Positions 1-9,400 of a DNA stretch of 48,641 bases are shown here, piece after piece. Under the pieces are notes generated by a model, which saw only the letters and a list, made by a program, of their open reading frames with translations, did no database searches and was not told the origin of the DNA. Origin of the DNA: Candidatus Brocadia sp. WS118 (GTDB lineage: Bacteria > Planctomycetota > Brocadiia > Brocadiales > Brocadiaceae); the NCBI GenBank assembly GCA_007618135.1, contig PHFX01000158.1, positions 1 through 48,641 on the forward strand, in the 5' to 3' direction. Numbering within the stretch: position 1 is the first letter of the stretch; every line of letters starts with the position of its first letter. A program made the position numbers and the translations under genes.

Positions 1-204
1 TGGTATAATAAAGGGGTAGCGTTGGGCGAGTTGGGCCGCTATGAAGAAGAGATTTCCTGCTACGATGAAGCCCTGGCGATCGACCGGCAAGTTGCCCCGG
101 CCTGGTATAATAAAGGGGTAGCGTTGGGCAAGCTGGGCCGCTATGAAGAAGCCCTTCCTTGCTATGATCAAGCCCTGGCGATCGACCGGCAAGATGCCGA
201 GGCC
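1..204. repeat. Tandem 102 bp coding repeat
   Basis: Two direct copies of a 102 bp unit (1-102, 103-204), each one TPR, sharing about 90 of 102 positions by hand count. A third, eroded copy starts at 205. Copy number is likely unstable in frame. Confidence 0.8.
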
Positions 205-351
205 TGGCAAAATAAAGGGGTAGCGTTGGCAATGTCAGGCCGTTTCCGGGAGGCGCTGGAAAGTTTCAAAGAAGCCCAGCAACTTGGTAACCCGATGGCC
301 GCGCAAGGCATCGAAATGTGCTTGCAAGACCTGAAGCAACAAAACCAATAA
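1..351 (+). CDS. TPR-repeat protein, 3' end only
   Basis: The reading frame is open from the first base of the window to the TAA at 349-351, so the gene begins upstream and only its last 116 codons are seen. They hold three 34-residue tetratricopeptide units, each opening with W(Y/Q)NKGVAL and the first two continuing LGRYEE...CYDxALAIDRQ. The first two units (1-102 and 103-204) are near-identical at DNA level, about 12 mismatches in 102 by hand count, so they are a recent internal duplication. The third unit is more diverged and leads into a short helical tail. TPRs are protein-protein docking helices. No catalytic domain is visible, but the missing N-terminal part could carry one. The partner is unknown. 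It runs towards the minus-strand gene ending at 407. Confidence 0.85.
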   Translation, partial: WYNKGVALGELGRYEEEISCYDEALAIDRQVAPAWYNKGVALGKLGRYEEALPCYDQALAIDRQDAEAWQNKGVALAMSGRFREALESFKEAQQLGNPMAAQGIEMCLQDLKQQNQ

Positions 352-381
352 AGCAAGGAGTCTTCCTGTGCAATCTCCCTG

Positions 382-395
382 GCAAAACTTTTTGC
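382..395. terminator. Short inverted repeat between convergent genes
   Basis: GCAAAA and TTTTGC are perfect complements separated by CT, and lie inside a wider GTGCAA (368-373) / TTGCAC (392-397) pair, between the ends of two convergent genes (351 and 407). The position suits a bidirectional terminator. The stem is AT-rich, its loop is too tight and there is no clean U-run, so this is a weak call. Confidence 0.25.
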
Positions 396-406
396 ACTAC
401 CACATT

Positions 407-808
407 TTATAGGTATTTAGAGGGATCAATCCCCATCCCCATACTATTCGCCTGATTGATATAACCAGCCATAGTGAGTTGATGGTCCTGACGCTCCAGG
501 CTGCTCAACTGTCGCATCGTACTCATCTGGTTAAATGCATTGGTACCGGATATTAGCGCCACCAGAAACAGTTTTTGGAGTTGCTCCTTTTGTGCCGGAG
601 TCAGGCTCTCATAGCGCTGCTTTAGTTGTTTAAGGATATTCTCCATATCGGCAGCGGATTTATTAAACTCTACCTTTAAGTTGCGATATGCTTTCACCCC
701 TTTACTGATACCAATTGCCGCGGCGATAACATATAAAATGGGTAATATAATCGGTGAAAGAATAAAAAATAGAACCATTAATCCTAAAATAGTGAATATA
801 GCCTCCAT
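407..808 (-). CDS. Small membrane-anchored helical protein, unknown function
   Basis: A 133-residue protein not recognised as a named family. Residues about 5-35 are strongly hydrophobic and read as one long or two closely packed transmembrane helices. The rest is polar and helical, with a coiled-coil-like stretch around residues 45-80 (KVEFNKSAADMENILKQLKQ), then a Met/Asn/Gln-rich tail. A strong ribosome binding site, GGAGGG, sits 6 bases before the ATG and supports the start. It is the last gene of the minus-strand block, 169 bp downstream of a CHAT protease gene, so it may be a membrane partner of that protein. Neighbour context is the only hint of role. Confidence 0.75.
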   Translation of the reverse strand: MEAIFTILGLMVLFFILSPIILPILYVIAAAIGISKGVKAYRNLKVEFNKSAADMENILKQLKQRYESLTPAQKEQLQKLFLVALISGTNAFNQMSTMRQLSSLERQDHQLTMAGYINQANSMGMGIDPSKYL

Positions 809-977
809 AGAATCCCTCCAAATTTTTTAGTCTTGATAATACTTGCCACAGATACAACTAAACAAATTCCATATAGCGTTTTGAATAATTGTTCTTTATT
901 AATACATAGGTGAGCCGTAAAGGAAAACTCTCAAACATTTTCTAAATTTTATAAAACATCTTCAACAACTCTATAAG

Positions 978-2063
978 CTACTTAACTTTTCCTTTTGCAT
1001 ACAACACCGGCACTAAATATTTAGGTAAACTTTTCAATTGAATCGCATTACGACCCAATTCGAATGCTCGCTCAATCATCTTGCCAGTCAACGGATTACT
1101 GGCGGCAAGACTATCATAAAATCCGATAGAAAATTCGATAGCGGCTTCATCGCTGATGTTTTCACGCATACCAATAACGTAAGGGATGTGTTTGTTTATG
1201 GCCCGGGCCTGAGACTCTGAGAAGCAGGAATTCAGTAGTACGCATATAATCTTATCCGCCAATATCTTAAATAGAGTGGATAGTCCCTCCGGATTTACCT
1301 TTACGGCATTTCCACTCTGGTCTTCCACAATAATTCCTTTGATTCCGCTATGGCCGGAAAAATGAACGATATTCGGTTCTTCATATAACAATTCGCGGCG
1401 AATATCTTCAATTTGCACTGCCGGCTTATATTTTAGCATAAAGAGATCGCGGTGTTTAGCGAGACGGATTCCATGGTCAATTTCACGCATTTCCTTATCG
1501 ATTCTCAAGCGGGTTGTTTCTTTGGGGTTTGCTGCCATAAACAAGATTTTTATGGCCCCATCCGTTTTACTTACAGAAAGTTTATCGGCTAAAATTTGTT
1601 CTGTTTTTGAAATTGTATCCCCCAACAACCCCTCAAGAATCCTTCCCTTTTCCAATTCAAAGTTTTTCCATTTAATTCGAACCTTCGCTGAAGCTAGGAT
1701 TACCATAGAAAGTGCCATCCCTATCTCAATCAGCGGGGGCATACCGAGTTTCTGGTCTTTATATTGGCTCAGCGCCTGCTCCAGCAAAGGGGCTAATTCA
1801 GGATCTTCACTCCAATAATTTAGAATTGTTTGCGCAACCGCCACCGCTTCTTCCGAAGAAAGTTTTTCTTCGAAAGTCTCTTCAGAGATTGTTCCTATTG
1901 AACCCAATAAATTATCAGACTTCCATCTGACCGGAATTCCATCCAAAATTTCTTCCGGGCTTGCTTCCATTTTATTGATGATTTCCTGGCTGAACTCATG
2001 AAAGAATTGCAACAGTTGATAATCTGTCAATATATTGATCCGTTTCTTCAAGGCTTCACTCAT
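978..2063 (-). CDS. CHAT-domain caspase-like protease with helical N-terminal region
   Basis: A 361-residue protein. The C-terminal half (about 170-361) is a compact CHAT domain of the subfamily beginning IKILFMAANPKETTRLRIDKE. The catalytic pair is visible: His238 in VHFSGHS and Cys280 in LLNSCFSE, followed by the usual YVIGM and FYDSLA segments. CHAT proteins are clan CD cysteine proteases related to caspase and separase, usually switched on by a partner. The N-terminal 165 residues are helical, with a hydrophobic stretch near 110-127, and look like an effector-associated adaptor region, though I cannot name a family. GGAGGATACAG precedes the ATG. It follows another CHAT gene by 22 bp, suggesting co-transcription. 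The substrate is unknown. Confidence 0.9.
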   Translation of the reverse strand: MSEALKKRINILTDYQLLQFFHEFSQEIINKMEASPEEILDGIPVRWKSDNLLGSIGTISEETFEEKLSSEEAVAVAQTILNYWSEDPELAPLLEQALSQYKDQKLGMPPLIEIGMALSMVILASAKVRIKWKNFELEKGRILEGLLGDTISKTEQILADKLSVSKTDGAIKILFMAANPKETTRLRIDKEMREIDHGIRLAKHRDLFMLKYKPAVQIEDIRRELLYEEPNIVHFSGHSGIKGIIVEDQSGNAVKVNPEGLSTLFKILADKIICVLLNSCFSESQARAINKHIPYVIGMRENISDEAAIEFSIGFYDSLAASNPLTGKMIERAFELGRNAIQLKSLPKYLVPVLYAKGKVK

Positions 2064-2085
2064 CTGTATCCTCCTTTTTTAACAG

Positions 2086-3666
2086 TTAACGCCAGTCACC
2101 GGAAAGGCTGAATGGCGCCCAATAGTATGCATGATTTTTTTCCCCTTCCGGCGGCTTATGCAAAATTTCTAAAACACTTTCCCGCCATGCCTGGGCACGC
2201 GACCGTTTTTTCATTAGCCAGCGATCATAAAAACTTGTTGCGAACTGTCCTGAAATCTGAGCATCAACATTCCAGTGAGATGACAGTAAACTGCCAACAC
2301 CGAGGTACATCAGTGCCCAATCCAATCCAAGCAAATCGTGCCCGACCCCTTCCTTTGAGAGGCCAGAGACACATGCCTGCAATGTTACATGACTGTTATT
2401 TAAATTCGGTTTATTTTCCAGAAGTTTTTCCGGGCTAAGAAGATGTGCGATGTCAACATTCCGCACTTCTCCAGGAACTTCGGGCAGTTCTCCATTTGCA
2501 GCCAGCAGTAAACCGCTCCATTTATATGGATTTTCTTCATAGTTCTGATCAAAAATCCCGTGAGTCGCAAAATGGACAATTTTTTCCTGAAAGTTACTTC
2601 GTAAGAGTTTTTCCATCTCTGCCTTTATTCCGTTGATTGCTTCACCTTCAAGATATTGAGCCAACCATGAAGGGGCTATCGCAAAAGAATCTATTTTCTC
2701 CTTCTCCTCAAGATCAAGTTGAGTGGGCACTTGAAACGCTATATACCGGTTAAGTTTGACTGGCTTCCGGTTGAGTGTTTCCAACAGCAGGTGTGCTCCA
2801 TGGATGCGCGAGACCGAAAAGCGATTAACCAGAGGTTCATCTTTAAAAGTAATATAATGTAGAGGAAACAAATGCAGAATCCCATCCGAACAATAACAGA
2901 TATGGTCATTTTTTTCAAGGAGTCCCTCATCAAAGAGTGGTTCAATCCAGGATACAAGTGGGCGGAGCACTTCAGCCATGTTTCTCAGGGAAGACTTTCT
3001 AAACAGATTTGCCTTTTCAATCCACTGTTCAGGATCAATATAATATATCCATTTTCTTAATTGATTCTCTGAAATGTCAATCCGGCTCTTTGTAAAAGTA
3101 CCCTTTTTACTCACCAAAACTGCGTAAATAACATCTCGATCTACCAAAAAGCTTAGATAATGAATACCCTCTTTATGAACAATACCAGGTAACCTGTCAA
3201 CAACCTGAGCAAAAGATTCAATGGTATGTCCCTCATTTTCTGCTGAAGCTATTGTCTCGATCAAGAAACGACCTTTACCCCTTTCAATGGTTTGAAGAAG
3301 TTCTCTTGGAGTAGCATGATCAAATTGCAGACTTGCCAATATGCGATACATATTTGGAAACTGTCCGTGTAAACCGGCGCGTTGGGCGGGATTTGCAATA
3401 CGGGCCCGGGCTGTATCCAGACTTCGCGAAAGTTCTGAAAGGGTAATCAGTGCTTCGTTGTCTTCCTGCAATTGAAGATGACAATGGATTTTATACCATA
3501 ACACGTTATTATCATGGTCAGGAAATCGATTCTTTGTAAAAGAACGTATTTCTTCCAGTTCAATTAATTTCGCTTTAATCTCGTCAGGCCCGCTTTTTTT
3601 AAGCCGCCCCATAATGAAGGCCATAATTGAAGCCGATCTTTTCCTGATCTGAAATTCACTTATCAT
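2086..3666 (-). CDS. CHAT-domain protease, second copy, partner of the overlapping upstream gene
   Basis: A 526-residue protein. The first 130 residues are helical and end in the pattern (LLQTIERGKGRFLIETIA) that usually links TPRs to the CHAT fold in TPR-CHAT proteins. The CHAT domain covers about 155-526, with His369 in IVHFATHG and Cys432 in VTLQACVSG, then the conserved LSSHWNVDA and YYWAPFSLSGDWR endings. It is a predicted cysteine protease with an intact dyad. It has no signal peptide or membrane helix, so it is probably cytoplasmic. Its ATG lies 11 bp inside the end of the upstream gene, so the two are probably translationally coupled. The architecture suggests a TPR-CHAT enzyme divided over two open reading frames, with the sensor part encoded upstream. 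Confidence 0.92.
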   Translation of the reverse strand: MISEFQIRKRSASIMAFIMGRLKKSGPDEIKAKLIELEEIRSFTKNRFPDHDNNVLWYKIHCHLQLQEDNEALITLSELSRSLDTARARIANPAQRAGLHGQFPNMYRILASLQFDHATPRELLQTIERGKGRFLIETIASAENEGHTIESFAQVVDRLPGIVHKEGIHYLSFLVDRDVIYAVLVSKKGTFTKSRIDISENQLRKWIYYIDPEQWIEKANLFRKSSLRNMAEVLRPLVSWIEPLFDEGLLEKNDHICYCSDGILHLFPLHYITFKDEPLVNRFSVSRIHGAHLLLETLNRKPVKLNRYIAFQVPTQLDLEEKEKIDSFAIAPSWLAQYLEGEAINGIKAEMEKLLRSNFQEKIVHFATHGIFDQNYEENPYKWSGLLLAANGELPEVPGEVRNVDIAHLLSPEKLLENKPNLNNSHVTLQACVSGLSKEGVGHDLLGLDWALMYLGVGSLLSSHWNVDAQISGQFATSFYDRWLMKKRSRAQAWRESVLEILHKPPEGEKNHAYYWAPFSLSGDWR

Positions 3667-4540
3667 ATTTTTCTTTTTTGCGTTTATTATATTCTTCTAT
3701 CTCTTTTTGAACATCAATATTTTCACCTTTCATAAATCTCTCCAGCCGCTCCATCATATAATCCAGATTATCCAAATCTATTGGTCTGTCCTTTTCATCT
3801 TCCAGACGCTTCTGAAGTGCCTCCACAATCCATTTCTCATCATTTCCCAGAAAACCTCCCATTGCTTTGATGCTTTCTGAGAGAGCATCAAAGCGCTTAT
3901 CAAGAGTATCTTTATCTGTCTGCGGCATTCTACCTGGTCCAGCTTTCTGTTCTTTCAGTTTGAATTCCGCATTCTGATAAGCAATTTTATCCGCTATATT
4001 CAGATTATGAACAAAAGTTCGATTCAGTTCTTTATAAACTTCCTCAGCCTGGTCATAATCTTGTTGATTCAAATAAGCTTCCATTCTCTTCAGCAAAAGT
4101 GATGCACATGACTCTTTATCACCCTTTGTGCTTAACCAGGCAATTGCTTCATCTGCAAACTTGTGCAGGGCGTCATAGCTATCTCCCCCAAGCTGAAGCA
4201 GGCAATTGGTATAAGAGGCCGCACTAGTGCCAACATTAGAGAGGATTGTCTGACGGCTTATTTCAGAAATATCCTCCCGTTCACAGGTTTCTTTGGCCAA
4301 TTCATAGCATGCCTGGCTGGTCACCATACCATATACCAAACCTTCACCAATTCCCTGTGAATAAGCTGCTGCCATAGAATTCAACGCCATCACCGGCGCC
4401 TCAACTATGTTCAACCCTACCAGCATCAAAGTCTGCTCCTGTAGTCTGAAGTAGGGCGCTTTTCTGACGAACGCCTGCATCTCCGCTTTATTGCCACTGC
4501 GAAAAATGCGCAGTATTTCATTTTTTTCGGGAATGTTCAT
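3656..4540 (-). CDS. Helical TPR-like protein coupled to the CHAT protease
   Basis: A 294-residue, almost entirely helical protein of no family I recognise. Residues about 100-190 carry two to three degenerate TPR-like hairpins (for example AYLNQQDYDQAEEVYKELNR). The C-terminal 100 residues are highly charged, coiled-coil-like, and end KKEKYDK. An alanine-rich, mildly hydrophobic stretch (about 40-80) is too polar for a confident membrane span. AGGAGG precedes the ATG at good spacing. The stop overlaps the start of the CHAT gene by 11 bp, so the two products are probably made together and may form one complex, with this protein as the regulatory or recognition subunit. That role is inferred from the overlap and from TPR-CHAT fusions in general. 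Confidence 0.8.
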   Translation of the reverse strand: MNIPEKNEILRIFRSGNKAEMQAFVRKAPYFRLQEQTLMLVGLNIVEAPVMALNSMAAAYSQGIGEGLVYGMVTSQACYELAKETCEREDISEISRQTILSNVGTSAASYTNCLLQLGGDSYDALHKFADEAIAWLSTKGDKESCASLLLKRMEAYLNQQDYDQAEEVYKELNRTFVHNLNIADKIAYQNAEFKLKEQKAGPGRMPQTDKDTLDKRFDALSESIKAMGGFLGNDEKWIVEALQKRLEDEKDRPIDLDNLDYMMERLERFMKGENIDVQKEIEEYNKRKKEKYDK

Positions 4541-4600
4541 CGATGGTCCTCCTTTGAATTTGGGTAAATTGAATGGTTCAAATTCTCCTCTTTATATTAT

Positions 4601-4626
4601 AGAGAGAAACCCCTTGGATTCTCTCT
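4601..4626. promoter_or_regulatory. Inverted repeat in the leader of the helical-CHAT pair
   Basis: AGAGAGAA (4601-4608) and TTCTCTCT (4619-4626) are perfect complements with a 10-base spacer, 61 bases upstream of the minus-strand ATG at 4540. On the minus strand a TATAAT hexamer (plus 4596-4601) abuts it, but no convincing -35 box was seen. It may be an operator or a leader hairpin. The rest of the 277 bp gap (4541-4817) shows nothing I can name. Confidence 0.35.
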
Positions 4627-4817
4627 GGTGTTTTACAAAAAGACGTGCGTTAGCAAATGAGATTATAATAAGCTATTCTTTTATTGTTAATAAGCCGAAT
4701 ATTTTTTCAAACCCTCAAATTGATTTTAATGTTCCATCAGCACTTGTCTTTCCTCAAAAAAGTGAACACCAACTTAAGTTGTATTAATTGGATTTAGTTT
4801 TCCAAATTAAACCGGTG

Positions 4818-6335
4818 TCATATATCCAATCGTTGAATGTCTCTTGACTCTATTACCGTATGGTACTGAATCTTCTTCAGCCAATCATAATAAGTCAGCT
4901 TTACGCTATTGCGCATTAATTCTAATAAACAAAATCCATGATTCCCCAAATCCGGTCTTAAGCCGGTGGCCTTCGGAAATTTGAAACTGAGATCCACCCA
5001 TTCTGCTGTAGGAATGTTCGCATTTTTTCGCACAATGCGCTGGTGCTTGTCGGTATTCTCTTCAACATCATGTTTGTATATTGGGTGGCCGCCATGACCA
5101 ATGCAACTGCCAATAAATGGCGCTTTACCGCTGGGTTTAAATAAAGCGCAATAATGGGTATTGCCCCAGAACCAAACATCAATTAGTTTTTCTCGGACAA
5201 ATTCTTCCAGATCATAATACAGGCCGCTGAATTCATCCTTCCCCAGTTCATAGGGTTCGTTCGGGCTTAACAGAATATTGATGCGTTTGGGATTCGCTTC
5301 CTTGCCTTCCCGTAATCTTTTACCAAGCCAGCTATTTAACGCTTGCTCGGGGTGCCGCCCGTCTTTGTGGTAGGCAGTATCGATGCCAATAATTTGGTAT
5401 TTCTCGCTGCGGATGCAAAAGTAACTACCCTCCTGTTCCTGTTCGACCCAGCCCGTTCTCCGGTTTCGTTTTTGAAAGATATAATTAAAATAAGGAAATG
5501 CCCCGGAAAACATCTCGTGATTGGCATTCATGGTAAATACCCGCGCTTTATTTAAGACAGGCGCCAATGGTTCCTCAAAATGATACCTGAATTCCGAGAA
5601 TCTGCCGGCGTAATAAACATCCCCCAAATGAATAACATAATCCGGATCCAGGCTGGCGATATTCCTGGCAATATATCTCGAGTGATATAGACCGGTACCA
5701 AAATCGGCAAGAAGCGCTATGGTGATTTTATCATCCACACCGGCGATCTCATCTTGCTGGTTTTTCATAGTATAAATAAAATTACCGGGAAATTCACTGT
5801 GTAGCGGGAAATCCGCTTTTAAGTGTTTGGGATTTACTTTGTCGCGCAGAATGTAATAGATAGAATTGAAAAACCAACCGAGTGCATCAGCTACTGGCTC
5901 AAATTTATGGCTGTTGGGTTCGATGGGAATATCCGGGTATAAAATCAACTCATCCGGAATTGTTGAGGCGCTGCGGGTTACTTCTCCCCGGGTTACGCGA
6001 GTATCAGGTTCCGCTAAATCCTTGCTGCGTTTGGCTCGAATTTCTTCTACAAATCTACCGGGTGAATCAAAGGCTCGTCTGGCTTCGCTAAGGGTCTGTT
6101 GAATTTGATCGTCAGTTAAAGGGTAACTGAAATTCCGCTTTATCTGGGACAGGATTTCTTCCGGTTTGTCTTTTAAAAGTGTTTCAATTACTTTCAAGCC
6201 GGATTCATCTAAGGGCTGAAGCTCGGTTTGTGGAAATTGTTCCGGTTCCGTATCACCCCGGGTCACTTCTTCTGACGCTTCGACAATGCCGGTGTAGCCC
6301 AGTTCTTTATATAATGCTTTTAATTCTTCATTCAT
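4818..6335 (-). CDS. Calcineurin-like metallophosphoesterase with atypical metal ligands
   Basis: I chose the ATG at 6335 (505 residues) because GAGGGG lies 6 bases before it. The in-frame ATG at 6353 lacks any ribosome binding site. Residues 1-130 are a polar, Thr/Arg/Glu-rich, probably flexible region. The phosphoesterase core spans about 205-505. Its motifs are ADFGTG (Asp211), GDVYYAG (Asp239), MNANHE (Asn272-His273), ILLSPNEP, and WGNTHYCALF (391-400). Classical enzymes have DxH, GNH(D/E), a lone His and GHxH. Here DxG, ANHE, Ser and GNTH replace them, so metal binding is altered or uses other residues (for example the later GHGGHP). It hydrolyses a phosphoester if active, and the substrate is unknown. 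It lies between two CHAT protease units. Confidence 0.85.
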   Translation of the reverse strand: MNEELKALYKELGYTGIVEASEEVTRGDTEPEQFPQTELQPLDESGLKVIETLLKDKPEEILSQIKRNFSYPLTDDQIQQTLSEARRAFDSPGRFVEEIRAKRSKDLAEPDTRVTRGEVTRSASTIPDELILYPDIPIEPNSHKFEPVADALGWFFNSIYYILRDKVNPKHLKADFPLHSEFPGNFIYTMKNQQDEIAGVDDKITIALLADFGTGLYHSRYIARNIASLDPDYVIHLGDVYYAGRFSEFRYHFEEPLAPVLNKARVFTMNANHEMFSGAFPYFNYIFQKRNRRTGWVEQEQEGSYFCIRSEKYQIIGIDTAYHKDGRHPEQALNSWLGKRLREGKEANPKRINILLSPNEPYELGKDEFSGLYYDLEEFVREKLIDVWFWGNTHYCALFKPSGKAPFIGSCIGHGGHPIYKHDVEENTDKHQRIVRKNANIPTAEWVDLSFKFPKATGLRPDLGNHGFCLLELMRNSVKLTYYDWLKKIQYHTVIESRDIQRLDI

Positions 6336-6441
6336 TTTGTTCCCCTCTTTCATTTAAAATTTCTGTTATTTTTGGCTAACTTTGATGCTCTTGAATTTTG
6401 AACCCTTTTATAAACAATAGGGTTTGAATCGTTAAAAAATT

Positions 6442-9400
6442 TCATTTTATTCTCTCCGTCTCATTCACTGTTCGAGTTTTAGCGCGCTTGCGAATGAGAA
6501 AGAATAAGAGTATGCTTCCCGGGATTATTATGATGATAAATAAAATGATATATAGGGTTGAATTGTGTATTGAATTGAACGAACCCCCCGGATCACCATA
6601 AAGAATAAAGGGAGCCCAATAGAATGGATGCTGATAATATATGGAAGCACCTTCTGTATTTCGCTTCCCAATGAGATTCCGCTTGGCCCGGGCGAGCGCT
6701 TCTGCCTTGGTTAGTTTCTGATTCAGAAGATAATCATAGAAATTTGGCATCAGCTCGGAAGCGAATTTATCATCCACTTTCCATAATGTCATGATCACTG
6801 ATTTTGCACCTGCGCCAATAAAAAGACGCGGCAGCGCCAGAACGCCCTCTCCCACAACGAACTTCCCACGGCCGGTTTCACAGGCGCTTAAGGTTACCAA
6901 ATCGCAATTAAAGGGAAGATCTAATATTTCGTAACCCATAAAGAGACCATCATCCGTTGAATCGGGTCCAAGTGCCAATGCCAGGCCTGAAAACGAATCA
7001 AATGTTGAATCCACAAAACCATGAGTGGCAAAATGGATAATTTGATGGCGGGGGATTTCCTTGATCAAGGCAGATTTCGTCGCCTGGTCACGTTTCCGGA
7101 TATCGGTATTGGCATGAACTCGTTTAATCTGCTCTGCTTCCCATTCAGCAAAGAATAGCGGTGTAAAACGCCAACTGTATCGCTGCTGAGCCCTGGTCTG
7201 ATTGAGTACTAAATCTTCTGCTTTATAGTAAAACGGATTTGCAACTACCATCACATTGGGGTTGTCAGTTACCGGAGAGGCTTCTTTTGCAAGCAGTAAA
7301 GATGTGCTCGGGCTATAAGTGAAGGTATAGCGATGTAGCAAAAACCAGTCAGCGTAAGTCGGTAAATCCCCCGGTGTATATTCGGCAGAGTCCGGTTTGC
7401 TCGTAAGCAACATTTCAAAAGGCAAATTTGTTAATGATAAATCCGGAACTACAAAAAGTTGCCGTGGAAGATGAAACCTCTCTTCTACCGGTTTGATCAA
7501 TGCCTGATAAAGGCGAAACGCCGTTTCCGCTTTAAAAGGGATTTTCTGGATTAACCCCGCTTCGGCATTATGAAAAGGTTTCATGAGGGATTCAATTGCA
7601 GATTCAAGTGAATCAGGATTTAGGTTGAGTTGCACAATTTCCACCTTATTTTCAGCCGCAGCCAGAACAAAGGAGACTTCTTCGGAGATATGGTATAGTA
7701 ACAACCCCAAATGTGATTTTTCCAGATTTTTAAGTATGGTTGATAAGTTAGAAAAAGCGGGAGGTTTTGTTATTTCAGGAGAGTGTTTGTCAGGCAGTGA
7801 ATTTAACTGTTGCGCCAGCATGGAGAGACGAACTAATTCGAGTTCGTTTTTTAGAGATTCTATTTCCCGGGCGGGGCGAAATTGATCTAATTTTAAACGG
7901 ATGCTTCGCTGCAATAATCGCAATCGATTGCGTGCTTGCAGGTATTCATGAGTGTAGTGAGTAACACCTCGATTACTCAATAAGTCTTGCAGCGCCCGGC
8001 TCCGCCCCATTTCGTGATAATAGAATACACTATCCAAATCAGATGGATTATCTTGTTTCCAATAGCGCTGCAAATAACAATACACCAGGCTCTCATATAC
8101 GGCATATCCGTCAACAAAATAACCGATTCGTAACTGATCGACATTTAATTCACTGCGAGTATCTTCAATGATCTTTACTGCCTGACGATAGGCAGAAATA
8201 GCTGCTTCCAGTTTTCCGGCTTTTTTGTAGGCATTCCCATATCCTTCATAAATTTCCCACAGCATTTCTGTGATACCCTCTTCCGAGGCTATTTTTAAAG
8301 CGGCTTCATATTTAGTAAATGCAGTATCGATATTTCCCAAATGCAATTCCGCATCTCCAATGTGGAGCAAATACCAACCCTCAAAAGCAGTTGCTTCGGC
8401 TTCTTGAGCGGCTTTAAACGCTTTCTGAAATTCTACCCTTGCCTGTTCATACTTTTTCTCTACAAGATAAATGTTAGCAACTCGTCCAATCCACAAATAG
8501 ACATCTTTACGATATGCAGGATTTTTACTCAATATATCAATATACTCTTCGAATAGCTCTCTTGCTTCAACGTAGTTTCCTTCTAACATAAGAACTTGCC
8601 CGAGTTTAGCCCGGGCAGATTCCTGATGATTCCTTAATTTGTTTATTACGGTTATATTCAATACTTCTTTTAAGGTTGCTTTTGCCAACAGTAGTTGTTT
8701 AAGGGTAATATATAATTCTGCTTTATCTAGCAGGGTTCTCACCAAAAGTTCAGTGTTTTTTGAGCGGCGAGCCAATGCTTCACTGCTATCAATAGTGGCT
8801 AAGGCTGATGTATATCTACCCAAATAGTACAGGGTCATCGCATATCCCCGGTACCAATCCCACAAAAATCGGTAATTTTGGAGTTTTGAGCAGATATTTA
8901 TTGCTTCCTCAAAGTATTTTACCGCTTCCTGGTAATTCCCCTGGTCTCGGTATAAAAAGCCCCGATAACCGGAGAGTATTTGCAGGCGATAATAATCATT
9001 GATCCGAGCGGCAATTACGTAGGCCGAGTCATAATAGGCTAACGCCAAATGGTAATCTTTTGCTACCTGTTTTGCAAGCAGTCCAAGATTGGATAAAAAA
9101 CGGGTCTTGGCTCTCAAGTTTCCTTGTTGGCTGGCTATCCGGTATCCAAGACGCCATATCGAATCAGCTTTTATGGGCCTTGAGCTATAAAAATAACAAT
9201 ATCCCCAGATATCGAGAACCACCGGATGATGAGTGATTTTATCAGGAGATTTTGAGAAAATTTCAATTGCTTTTTCATCTTTCTGCCGGAAATAGTAATA
9301 AAATGCGGAGGCAATTTCTCGAATTTCCTGCGCCAGCGATAATTTCTGGATGATCGCTTCTCCGTTAAATTTACCGACCTGATCGTTATCGAGATTGATA

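Noticed and set aside
5970-6275. Shared Thr-Arg-Gly triplets in the phosphoesterase N-terminus and the end of the tiny membrane protein as a protease tag
   Set aside because: The triplet also occurs in several kinase activation segments (LTRGIAG), so it is too short and common to carry weight.
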